Source of the DNA: Homarus americanus
Taxonomy: Eukaryota > Arthropoda > Malacostraca > Decapoda > Nephropidae
Direction of reading: 5' to 3'
Assembly: GCF_018991925.1 (NCBI RefSeq)
Contig: NW_024726235.1
Coordinates: 6,709,105 to 6,773,104 of the forward strand
Length of the DNA stretch: 64,000 bases
In this document: positions 33,764 to 47,000 of the stretch, piece by piece
How positions within the stretch are numbered: position 1 is the first letter of the stretch
Layout of the letters: every line of letters begins with the position of its first letter
Program-made: the position numbers and the translations under genes
Notes under the pieces: generated by a model
The model's database searches: none
The model's input: the letters and a program-made list of their open reading frames with translations, nothing else
What the model was told of the DNA's origin: nothing

Positions 33764-36700
33764 TAGTCATAATAATTCATAATAAATAAAATTTATGATA
33801 AAACAAACAAAATAAAATAATAAAATAATGATGATAATAATACAGTAACTGTCATAATAATAATATTAATAATAAAGAACTATAAATACAAAAATGAAAA
33901 AAAAAAGATCAAAAGTGAGAAACATATGTATGTTGTTGTCAATGGTAAGAGAAACAATTGAGACCCTGCAATTGCGTGTAAATGAAGCAGAAAGTCAGAT
34001 CAGCAACCTGGGACTTGGTCACTTAATGATAATTTGGGTCAATTTACTGAGAATCTGAAGGTGCAGAGGCCATAGACTACTAGACACTTTATAAGTGTAA
34101 ATTTAAAGTAAAGGGAATGGCAAAATGAATCTTGAAATGCATTTAGCTAAGTGAGAGGAGTAACTTTATATATGGAACTGTATGCTATATTGTTTTAAGT
34201 TAATTGATAAATCATGACTTAACATATGTTGGACCTAGAAAGTACTTTCAGTGGTTGCTTTAATATTAGATATTCCAATTCAGCTGTGAGTATGACACAT
34301 TATTCATAAGGTCATACAAAATTTAGAAGTTGTACTATTGCTCCCAGTCCTTGTGTGAGTCTCACAAGTCTAGATGCTTGAATTCCTGGCTGGAGCATCT
34401 GTCAGCTAAATTACCATGCATCTCCATGGGTGCAGGTGATTTTATTGCCATATGTATTTGCTGAAAACTATGTGCCTGTTACCCAGAATCCTGGCTTCCC
34501 AATTGTCCTATACTTTACAGTACTGCAGTTTATTTTTTTAGCTAAACATACACAGGGTACAGCGGGTTTTCATTATACGTTGGGGATGTGTTCCACAGAA
34601 ATGAGACTTAGTATAGTTAAAAAAAAATTACTAAGGAATTTTCCCCCATAAGAATTAATGTAATTAGCCAGGGGTAGTAGTATATGCATTTCAACATGTA
34701 CAGTCTCCCCAAAAAGTATGATTAGATTTTCTGTCACTATAATATGAAATGCTGTGATATGATCCACAGTGCATCATCATAAGTTGGTTTGCCTGCTCGC
34801 CATATTAGCAACAGGTAGAGATGGGGGTAGGATTATAGTCATCCTTGTATAGCTTAATAAATACTAGGTCTTACAATTAAGTTCGTGAACTCTCGTTATA
34901 GGCGGCGGTACGTACCTTATTGAGGATCGGCGCTGTGGTCCCCTTGTGATGCTATACATGTACGCCACTGTTTCTTTCACCCCTAGAAACATTTCTGGAA
35001 GTCATTTTCTGGAATAGCTTTTATAGCTGCTGTCGTGCTACTCTGAATGTCATCCACGTCTTGAAAATGCTTCCCCTTGATGTGTTTCTTCAGCGAAAGA
35101 AATAGAAAAAAGTCACATGGGGCCAGGCCAGGTGAATGAGGACGTACCAGTAAGGTAATTTGTTTCTCTGCTCAAAACTCCCGCATAATCAAGGCCATGT
35201 GCACTGGGGCATTGTCATGATGCAAGATCCACTTTCCAGCAAAAAAGTTCTGGTCGTTTTCTTCTAACTTTTTTTCTGAGTCTTTTAGGCACATGTAGTA
35301 AAACTGGTTCACACCCTGTCCTGGGAGAACAAATTCTTTGTGAACTACATCCTTAGAATTTAAAAGAAGTGATGAACTTTGTTGTCACTTTCGACTTTGA
35401 CATGCGATTCTTTTTGGGGCGTGGTGAGTTTGCAGTTTTCCACTAAGCTCTCTGGTGTTTCGTTTCAGGGTCGTATTGGTAGATCAATGACTCATCACCA
35501 GTAATGACTCGGTGAAGCAGGTTATCTTCAGCTTCTTCTCTTTCCAAAAGGTCTGAGCAAATTTAAACTCTTCCTCGTTTTTGCTCGTCACTGAGATTTT
35601 TTGGCACTAACTTGGCACAAACTTTTCCCTGTTCTTCACCTCATCTATATTGCTTCTCACCATCAATCACCTGTTAGCCCATACAACTTTCCTGATTTTT
35701 TAAATGTTTTCATCAGTCCTGCTCGTTGTTGGTCGTCCTTCTCTGTCATCATCTGTCACAGCTTTTCTTCCCTCAGAAAATTGCTAAATCCACTAGTAAA
35801 CTGATGTTTTCTTTAGTGCATTATCCTCTTGAACTTGGGTTAACATGTCCCGAATTTCAGGCCCAGTTTTACCCAGTTTCACGAGATACTTGCTGTTCTT
35901 TCTTTGGTCTTTAACAATATCTATCATTAACGAGACAAACCCAGAAAACACTCTAATACAATAGCTGCCACTCCACACGTCCAACTCACTTGAGATCGAC
36001 GACACAACTGGTGTAGTAAGAGAAGAAATCAAGGTCGCACCACTCTACCCACACTCGTTACAGTGCTGCTGCCTGTTGAGCCATGTGAAGAGTTCGCAAT
36101 CTTAATTGTCGGACCTCGTATATTAAATAAAAGTGTTATGGAACATCAAAACTGAGATTGAGACACCAAAATGGACATTTCACCATTAAGTTGTTGTACT
36201 AACAGAATTTCATTCATACTGAGTTTCAAAAGATGCCTACTCATGTTGTTCACGATGTGTCTTATTTATGAAGTGATTAAGCAAATAGTACTTGAAATTA
36301 GAGTGAAGAGCTACAGAAATATACAATGTATCAGTCTACATGAGATCTGTCGTGTTACTGATATGTTAATTGCATTGGTTTAACACCAAAATAAGGTTTA
36401 CAAACCAAGGGACTTGCAGGCAACAGAACCCCCCATTCACCTATAGTAAGATTTTTGTGGTTGTATAAGTTTCAGTGTGGCACCAGTTGATTCATGGTGC
36501 CTAACCTATCATGATAGTGTGGGTTACACCTTGCTATCTTAGCATTATGTACTGTATACCCTCATTGTGAAGGGCAATAATAGCACTTCTCAAATTTTGC
36601 AATGTCTCCCTGATAATTCCTTGCTCCATTCGATGTAAGATCCTTTTGATGACTGGCTTGGCATTGGTTTCCATTTGCGACGTCCACTCCAATTTATGTA

Positions 36701-39700
36701 TAATACAAGCCTCGGAGGATTCACATTTGAAAATGTATGTACTCATTCGTGCTCAAAGGTCGCAGATGTAGAACTACCAACCGTTCCGAAACAGGTCGAG
36801 TAACATTGCTTGGAGAGCCTCGAATTACATCGACCCTATGGATAGCTATATTTTTGGGTGAACTGTACAATAATACCCCTTGAAAGCTCAGGCTATGTTC
36901 CTAGAAAGAGAGCTTTCAGCAAATCAGCATACAATGGGGTCATTGTAACACACTATACAGATACGGAGATACATTCCTAACAACATTATTTGTTGCCTTT
37001 GAGTGATACGTGACGGCTCGATTTGGCTACTTTTACAATAAGACAACTGATTAATAAATATACCAGGTTCTGTATTATGTAGGTGCATAATACACTACAA
37101 AATTATTTATTAAGTGCTGACAAATACTCTACAATATTATTTAATAAGTGCTGATGACAAATGTTGTGGTTAGCATGACGACATGGTGAGGGATGGTGTG
37201 GCAATTGGCTCTTTGTGCTATGTAACCAAAGCTGCAGGGATTTTTTGGGGGAATTTTTTGTTTGTTTTACAATAATGTTTTAATAACCAAGCATCAAATG
37301 AACCTCAATAATATAGGAATTATTGTAAAATTGCATAAAAACTGACGAGTGCAGAAGAAGGAGTTGTCCTCTCACTCTCAGTCCAGCCAGGCTGCCAGCA
37401 CTCCTCCTCCTCCTCCATTGCATAAGAACTGAACAAGGTTTTCTAAATTTTTATATTTAGGTCTTGGAACACTTGTGTTATTTAAATGTCCATGGTAAGG
37501 TATACATTAGTCTGGCGAGTCACGGTGTGTTACCAAACTGCCTGCTACTCTCAGATACACTACATCTCCAACCCAGAATGTTCTCCTACTCTCTTAATTT
37601 TTCTTTGTTATATTTATATTACTGTACAGTACAGTACTGTATATAGTATTTTCTTTATTCAAAAGGCACACTAGCACATTGAAGATGACTTTTCTCCAAG
37701 TTCTGAGGTTACTTACATGTAGCAATGACATAAGGTGCAGTCATCCGAGAGGTGACTGACATATTTTGGTATTGTAGAAACTTAACACTTTCATTACTTA
37801 TTATACTGTACTTGTAGTTATTTTTATATTATATTAGATGTTTTTAACACTATTTATGCTTCGTATTTGAATAGACACAGATTTAGTATAAAGTGGGCAT
37901 CTGTACTTACTGTGCTACAGTATCGTATACAGGGGGTCCCCGGGTTACGAACGAGTTCCGTTCCTGAGGACGTTAAGTCGGAACACATATTGATGTGCAC
38001 TATATCAAAGCCTAAGTCCTTTTACACATCTGCAATTACTTAATTTAAGAGAAAAGAAGAAATTGAATTACAAAATACAGTAAAGGAAACAAAAAATTAA
38101 AGTTTAACACTTACATTGAACCTGGAGCTGGCTTGCATGTAGAGATGGGCATTTTTAGGAGTGACAGAGGCTTTATTAAGATGAAACTGAAGATGGTGAT
38201 GATGATGTAGATGTTAATTGGATTGGTTCTGGAGAATCTGGTGAGGTAGAAGGAACTGGTTCTGGAGTTGCTGGGAGTTGCTCTGTAGATGCTGCAGAGG
38301 TTGATGAGACTGGTTCTGTAGATGCTGCAGAGGTTTGGGCTGCCTTTTGACTTTCTTAAAAACTTTTCAAGGGGTGGTGAACTGAAACTTTAATATTTTT
38401 TGTCAAAAATCTCTGTAGCATTGTAGACATTCAATAATACCTCCGTGAACTTTGGCGAATCTTGCTGTTCAAATTTAAACAATCCTCCTTCAATAAACTT
38501 GAAACCAACTACTTTAGATCTGGAGTTTCGGATTCCTCTGCATCCTCTGACAAAATTTGCCTCTCCAGTTCAATCAGGTTCTCATTGCTTAATTCTTCAG
38601 TATGAGACTCGAGGAACTGTGTGACATCATCCTCATGAATATCAAACTGGAGTTGGTTCCCAAGGTCTACCACTGTCTGTGTCACTTCCCCAATATCATT
38701 TTCAAAGCCCCTGAAATCGTGGGCAAACTGTGGACAGAGTTTTTTCCAAACACCATTCATATTGGTTTCTTTTACCTCAGCCATGAATCTGCAATGATTT
38801 CACAGCATCATAAATGTTGTATGACTTCCAAAAATTCTTTTAAAGTCCTACCCTCTTTTCGTTCTGTTGCCCTGATAGCTTGAGCAAATGTCCTTCTCAG
38901 GTAATATGCTTTAAATGAAGCAATAACTCCCTGATCCATCGGTTGTAAAACAGATGTTGTGTTTGGAGGTAGGAACACAACCTTAATGTTTAGATGGACA
39001 TAATCTAAAAATGCAGGATGGCTAGGTTCTTTGTCAAGTACAAGTACCAATAAAATTTTGAAAGGTATTGACTGAAAAACAATATCGCTCCACTTCAGGC
39101 ACAAAATGATTTAGGAACCACCTTACCAGTCTTCAAAAAGGGCCAATGTCACCCAAGCCTCCTTATTAGATTTCCAGATAACTGGAAGTGCTCGCTTGAA
39201 AACACTCTTCAAAGCTCTAGGATTTTCTGACTGGTAGACAAGCAAAGGTTTTAGTTTGTAGTTCCTGCAGTATTGCCTCCCAGCAGTAAGGTCAACCTCT
39301 CCTTGGCAGCTTTATGCCCTGGTGCCGTTTTTTATGTTTTGAAAGGTACGTGCATTCCGGCATCCTTTTCCAAAATAAACCAGTCTCATCAATATTAAAA
39401 ACTTGCTCAGCCCAATAACCCCTTTCTTCAATTATTTTACCTAAAGCAGCAGGAAATTCACTTACTGTATAGCTTCATCTGCACTAGCTGCTTCACCTTG
39501 CACTTTAATGTTATGTAAGTTTGCCCTTGCCTTGAACCGGTTAAACCAGCCCCTACTAGCGACAAAATCTTCCCCATCACTTTAACCACCATGTTTAGCC
39601 TTCAAGTCTGCATGTAAGCTTCTCACTTTTTCCTGAATCAAGACTAAACTTACAGGCAAGTGCCTTTGATTTTGATCTTCCACTCATATCGCTAACAATC

Positions 39701-41033
39701 CACTTCTTTGTTTTGTTATCACAGTTGAGTGCATTGGTGTAGATCCTTTTACATATTCAAGAGTTTTCTCTGTCTTTCAAAATTGTTCCGATCATTGACC
39801 AACTGAAGCCCAACGCTTTACCAATCACTGAGGGTGTTTTGCCTTTTTCAGAATGTTTAATTAAATCAACTTTAACTTCCATTGTAATTGTTTTCATTTT
39901 CTTGGATGCACTACTCTCACTTGCAACAGGTTTGCATTTGGGAGCCGTGATGAGGGCAGAAAAAAGAGAGTTAATAAGCAAAAAACAATTGTTTGCACAT
40001 GATCACATGCTAGTGACCTCACTGAGTGAGGACGTGTCTCCTGGCGCTCTGCAGCAGCCAATGTCATCACGTCGACATGTAGCTAATTTAAGGCAGTTCA
40101 GTATTTTTACGGGAAGACAGTGCATATTTTCAAGGTCTGTGAGTGCTAGACTTGTGAATATGTGCGTTCCAGTGCCATGATATCGTCGCACCGACCTGTT
40201 TCGGCTGAAGTCTGGTGCTGGCTATCCTCCACCCCACACCATCACTCTACTAAAGGCGCTGAGAATCTTTCACAACCGCGGCTGCAGACGGGGTCACCGC
40301 ATTCCCAGACGGATCCCTATCATCATGTCGAGCAAGCATAAGAGAGTCAAGCCAGTGCCTGCAAGACAGTGTGCTAGCTATGAAGTGCCGCGACTATGGT
40401 ACAGCCTACCATCCCTATTGCTGTCCAATGTTACATCTTTATGCAACAAGGTGGAGGAGGTCAATGTCACAGTGAAGTCAGTTGGTGCAGGTATTGTGGC
40501 AATTACCGAGGCGTGACAAATTGTTCCTGAGATCTGTGCCATAGAAAACTATGAGTTATTTACCACCTTAGAAAGGACAGGAGAGATGGGGGTGTAGTGC
40601 TGTACTGTCGCAGTGACCTTAAACCATCACACCTAGGTGTTAATGTACCTGAGGATGTAGGTAGTAGGTAGATAGGCAGCTACCAAACAGGAAGGTACTT
40701 CCGGCTTGGAAGATATTGGAAGCATAATGTGTTGTCTAATGGTAGACCCTGCTGCCATATGGCATCACGAAAATTGTGACCAAGTCCCAGGTTGCTGAAG
40801 TGACTTTCTGCCTCATTTACACACAATTGCAGGGTCTCAATTGTTTCTCTTACTTGGACAACACAACATATATAATGTATATAATTTCTCACTCTTGATT
40901 TATTTTTTTTATTTTTTATTTATTTATGGTTATTATTTTTATTATTTTTTATTTTTATTAATTTGCTATTAATTTTACTAATAGTTGTAATAATAATAAT
41001 AATAGATATTATTATTATTATTATTAATTGTTG

Positions 41034-41098
<65 letters not shown>

Positions 41099-44000
41099 CA
41101 TGTATTATAATTATTATTTATTATTATATTTTCGCCCCCCAGGCCCTGATGCCCGGGTGGGCTAATCCCCGTTAAAAAAAAAAAGCTTTATGAGTTCAGG
41201 TCACTCCCACCTCCCACTCCGCCAGCTTGCCTCCTCATTGTTTGTGTTTGTTATCACCCCCATGCACCAACTGCCAATGTACTGATTACTCATATAATAG
41301 ACACTGCTGACTCCCTGAGATCCAGATTTCCATGTGCTAAACTAGTGATATGCGGTGACTTTAATGAGTTAGACATCAGTAACATCACCCAACACCTCCA
41401 CCTTGCACAAATAGTTGACTTTCCTTCACATGGGAATGCCACCCTGGACCTCATCATGACTGATCTCGGCAACCACTACCTTCCCCCCCAGCCGCTGCCT
41501 CCCATGGGACATAGCCCCCACCTGTCTCTACTGTGGTCACGTACACCTACCATCTCACGACCGCCAGGTGTCACCAGGACTTACCGACCCACCCTTGACT
41601 CTGCCATGCAGCGTTTCGGACAATGGGTGACCCGGTATCCCTGGACTGAAGTTATCATGTTAGACGATGTGCAGAACAAGTGGGATAATTACCTGGACAC
41701 TATCACCAAAGCCTACCACCACTTTTTTCCAGCCAAGACACTGAGGATCCACCCCGATAATGTCCCGTGGAATGCACCCCGTATCAAATGACTAATTGAG
41801 CAGCGCAACAAGGCATACTACACCAACAACCGCCTGTACAAAAGTCTAAGTAATCAGGTCATCAGGGAAATCAAGTTAGCCAAGAAGTCTTATTATCCCA
41901 GGAAAGTGCACGGTCAGTGGTACTCAAAGGTAAAAGATCTCTGTGGTCTTAACTGTCAGTCTCCCACACTTCCTTTCATCTCACATTTACCTAGTGAGGA
42001 GGCAGCTGAGATAATTAATAACCACTTTGCTACCATATGTCATACCCTACCCAGTCTTGACCTGACTCTCCTTCCGGCTTACTTACCTTCCCCCTCCCCC
42101 CCTCCCAGTGTTCAACCATTTGAAATCGCCAACAAACTCCTGAAATTTAAATCAAAACACTCCACAACCCCAATTGACCTCCCAATCAAAATTTACAAGG
42201 AGTTTGCAGTCAAACTTGCCACCCCCCTCTGTTCTATTATTAATGCATCCCTCAGACAAAGCAAATGCCCTAATGAATGGAAAACTGCATTTGTCACCCC
42301 TAACCCCAAGGTCACCACCCCACAGTCCCCTAACGACCTCAGGCCAGTTGCCATTACCCCCATGCCCAGTCTACTCTGTGAAGACTTCTTTTTTGAGTGG
42401 GCATTTGCTATAATTTATCAGTCAATTGATCCACAGCAATTTGGTAATATGAGGACCTCCTCTACATCACACTGCTTAGTTAGTTTCCTGGATTTCCTGT
42501 GCAAAAACTTACAGGAACGTAAGTCATCACTGGTCGTTGCCCTTATTGGCTTTAGGAAGGTTTTTGACCTTGTTGATCACTGCACTGTTATAAACAAGGC
42601 CATTGCCCTAGGGCTGCCCACCAACCTGGTCTCATGGCTCACCGATTTCTTGAGTGAACGTCGTCAGGCAGTGAGGTACCAGGGTTCTGTCTCCACATTC
42701 CAACACCTCACCTGCGGTGTTCCCCAGGGGACCAAGATGGGACCACTGTGCTTCCTGATCCTGATCAACGACGCTCTATCGGACACTCATCACAGGTGGA
42801 AGTATGTGGATGACTGCACTGTGGGGGTTACAGTGGACAACACCTCACCGGACTACTCATCGCTACAAGGCACCCTGGACAGGCTATAGGCATGGACTAC
42901 GGCGAACAAGGTCACCATCAACCACATCAAAACCGTAGTCATGCACATCAATACTGCCACCACTCCAGTGCAAGCTCCAGCAATCATAGTGGGTGCCCAT
43001 CCTCTCCAGTTGGTGCAGTCTGCCAAACCCCTGGGTGTTACCATAGACCACAAACTGGACTGGAAGGCCCATGTAAACAACACAATCAAGGCAGCCTCGT
43101 TCCGACTACATGTTACAACGACTTAGGCCAGAGCTGAGGACTGTCTACAACGCCTTTATTCTCCCCAAACTGACGTATGCATCACCAGCCTGGTCGTCTT
43201 CTCTCAACTCTACCCAACAACGTCGTTTAGAGAAGGTACAGAAAAGGGCTTGCAGAATCATGCTCGGCGCAGACTACTCCGGCTACAACAACGCTCTCTC
43301 CACCCTGGAAATGCCATCCCTCAGTGACCTCCACCACCAAGCACTAGCAAGGTTTGCCAGTGGACTACTGCACCATCCTTTTCATCGCCACCTCCTGCCA
43401 CCGGCAGTCCACCACTACAACAAAATTCAGCCCATAAGAGCCCGCACTGATAGATATATGAATAGCACCATCCCATCTATTGTTAAAATAATAAACAACT
43501 CCTGATTTATGTACTGTACAGCCCTGTAAATGTATTTAACGCATATCATTATGTCTAAATCAAATGTAAGTTTGTATAATTTCAGCCACCGGCTGCAACT
43601 CTATTAATAAACCGCTTATTATTATTATTATTATTATTATTGTTAATGCAGTGAAGGTAAAGCGTGCTGACACTTCCTCAAGGAGTTTGGCTGGGCGCGA
43701 CACATCACTTCCCACATGCTGCTCCACCTCACCTCTACGCCACGCAAACTACTTCTAATAAGTAAAGACTGTACAGTAACCAGTTGTACTTATGTCTGAT
43801 TCTTAAACTAATTGACCTTATGGGACCTCGTTCGTATCGGTGGGTGTTCGTAAGTCAGATGTTCGTAAGTTGGGGACCCCCTGTACTGTGTATATACTGT
43901 ACTTTACTGTAAATGTAACTACAGTATTTGTACAGTACTTCATATATTTTTAAAACTGGATAATTTTTACACTGCTTAACCTGCTTCAGCATCAAGTATC

Positions 44001-47000
44001 CAACAATGCAATTACCCAGTACAGTACCTGCTTACTCTTTTGGATATTAGTGTAAACTATAATTGGATTTTGCCCAAATTCGGTATTTTCAAGAGTTTCC
44101 TTAAGAGGTGCAATGTATAAAAAGATTCTTATAGGCCTACGGTATTAGCAGGCTTAAATTTCCTTGGTTGCAAGATTCATTATTACTGTACTATATAAAT
44201 TCTGTAAACTTAAGTTGCTAAGTTGCATATATTCACTTGGTTTATTTGATTTTGAAAATAGATTTTGAAAAATACCACTAATCTTCTATCATTTAGATTT
44301 TGCTATTACTTTTCTTTGAGTTATCATTATCTACCAAATGATATCGATTGATTAGTCTATTCATGTTATAATTGCAGTTCTTAATTTTTCCAGCTCAAAG
44401 AAACTGAAAAGAGAGATTCAGTGCTGACATCAAAGCAACAAATTGACCGCCTCTTACGACCAGGCGCTTCATATGCCAACCTGAACCCATTTGAAGTATT
44501 GCAGGTGGACCCAAGGACTCCCATCGATGATATCAAGAAAAAATTTAGGAGGGTATGTTTTTTTGTTGGTGTGTATTATAATGACTTTTACCTGTACTGA
44601 AATTTTGTAAGAGAAAGTTTGTTGCTGTATATGATCCAGTAAGTATTTTTACACTTCAGCTGAAGGGAGGATTTAGTGAACAAAAAATTGAGTGTGTCTG
44701 TCTCTAATCATAACTTAATACAATTAATATATTGTACTGTATAATAATATTAATAATTTTTTGTCAATTTTGAACTTTCTTGAATTACCATACCATTTTA
44801 AAGTCTGTTTACTGCATTTAAATATGTAAGGTTTGCACGAGTGCATTGCAGTTTATTAAAATGCAAAAGGTGTATGTGTATACACAGTTGTCCCTTTATC
44901 TTAATCTTAGGCCCAGTAGATTGTGCTAATGGAACACTCCTCTTAACTGTAGGTAGTAATGGATTTATGAGGTTTGCACCTTCAGGTGGCTTATTTTTTT
45001 ACCTGCACTATTTCCCATATCTGAGAAAATGTGTATCACACAAGAGAACACTTAAACTCTGTGAACAATTTTGTTCCTCATTACTACTTATGTCCCATAG
45101 AAATTACAGTTACCTGGACTCCAATTTAACTTTAGAAGTTTTCATATCTTAATTTTTTAGTCATACTTTAGCAGTTATTTTCAGTATTTTGTGTTCATAT
45201 TCATTATGTAGAGTTTTAAGTATTTTAATTACTGTATATGTAAATGAAGCCATAAAAAAATAAAAACACTACAATTTGTGGTTTTCAGATGTCCATCCTT
45301 GTTCATCCAGACAAAAATCAGGATGATTCAGAGAGAGCTCAAAAAGCATTTGATGGTAAGAGAAGAACTAATAGAGAGGTTCAATTTATAATTCTTTCCA
45401 CCCTTTAAAGCATATAATGCACTGGCTAAAAACAAAGAGTAAATACACACTCACACTTTTCCTTTTTTGTCACTCACCGTGTTTCACTCACTACCCAACA
45501 TCCCACTCACACATCTTATTCTTGAGTTTCTTTCTCTGCATCCTACTTTCCTCACAAGAAGGTCATATATGTCACTTTCAATTTGCTTCTTTCACTTACC
45601 TCCAGACTCTTTGCTTCACACAGAGGCACTTTCAAAAATACTGTAAATTCAACATTTCCCCTGACCTATTCATCTTAATCCACTTTAACGTGATTTTCTT
45701 TTTTGCCACTGCTTTATGATTCAGTTCATCACTCAACCTTCACAATAAGTTTTAACATGTACAGGGGGGAGAGCTCAGGATTACTCCATATCCTTACCCA
45801 GGATAAATATTCACCTTAGAGGTACAGTAACATAGGTTTGTTTCACAAATGAAATTAATATCATTACATCATTATGATTTCAAATTTTGTTCCCTGCAGC
45901 TTTGCTACACTTGGGTGATTTATTAATTGTTTAATAATATATGCCTAGGGTGTTATTTCCAGTACTGTACAGTATACGCGGGTAAGGATTGACAACTTAA
46001 TGAGTGCAGTTGGGATGACACATTAGGCAACATCCCAGATATAAGCCCACAAAACTGAGGTACAACTCAGAATAGTATTCACTCCATGATGGATGAAATA
46101 TTAGAGGCCAATCCAAGAAGATGCTTATTGATATTCCACTTATCCATGGTTAAGTTTGTGGGCTCTTACATTTTGTCTGTCTTTTTCTTCTGTAATTTAG
46201 TGAATTTGTTAAGTCTGGAGATAGAGGAGTGACTGTTTCTTCTTCAGTGTTAGGGGGGGTATGGGTTTGAAATGTCAAATGAAGTTTTTTAATTGGAGTG
46301 ACTCGGTTTTAAGTCGTAAGCCCTTGCTTTGGGTTGGGGTCTCAATTGTTAAACTCAATCCATCAGGTTCATGTTTCTCCAAGAGTTGTGATGGTTGGTA
46401 TGGCTCAAATCAAATTTTTTTGGTGAGCTGATTTGAACAATTTAATTTAAGCCAATTTTGTGTTTGAAGGAACTCGTTTTCAGAGGAAGTTATTCAACCT
46501 GTCTTAATAAGGCTGCTTTTCTTTTTTTCTTTTATTGACATTCGAGGAGTCAGAGTATATGACCCATTATTGGACATGAAAATTATTTATAGATCAGAAA
46601 TCAGGCTTAATTGATTCATGATTATTGGGAGTAAATGTTCATGATTTATGTCTGCCCATGGGACTGGTATATTTTTGAAGGGTTATGGTGTGTTCTCTTC
46701 ATTTCTGTGGGCACCCTTTGGAGGGTTTGTGCATCGAAAAGATTATGTTGGGTCAGTCAACTTTACTTTGCCTTTGTAAGAAGATATAGAATTGCATGAG
46801 TAAATTATGTGGTTAGAATTAAGGAAGTATGATATGAGAGAGATGTGCAATTAAGGGTAGGCAAAAGAGTGATGAGAAATGGGAAGGTATTACTGCAGTA
46901 TTGTATGAATGATTTGGAATCTTACAGTGCATGGTACATGTACTGTACATTCAAATATATTTTTATATCTTCTAAATTTATTCTTAAAGTCTTGGGTAAT

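Larger units (their letters stand above)
40100..43645 (+). mobile_element. LINE (Daphne/Jockey-like) nested in the Tigger
   Basis: One + strand element with endonuclease, RT and C-terminal domains, ending ATTAATAAACCG and a TTA run (43,618-43,640). It has YVDD rather than FADD in the RT and a [20 protein letters not shown] block, so it belongs to a different clade from the CR1-like copies. It is interrupted at about 40,660-41,183 by the tail of a third retrotransposon. The 5' boundary within 40,080-40,200 is uncertain. Clade name is a tentative recollection. Confidence 0.75.
37930..43883 (-). mobile_element. Tigger (pogo-group) transposon, split by a nested LINE
   Basis: The left end CAGGGGGTCCCCGGGTTACG (37,930) pairs with the right end, read on the - strand, CAGGGGGTCCCCAACTTACG (43,883). 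Both are bordered by TA. Between them a pogo-type transposase lies on the - strand (39,981-38,509). Subtracting the inserted LINE (about 40,100-43,640) leaves about 2.4-2.5 kb, the usual size of a Tigger. Confidence 0.85.

Noticed and set aside
44841..45149. 103-codon frame between DNAJC8 exons 2 and 3
   Set aside because: Lies wholly in an intron whose flanking exons join in phase; no conserved motif.
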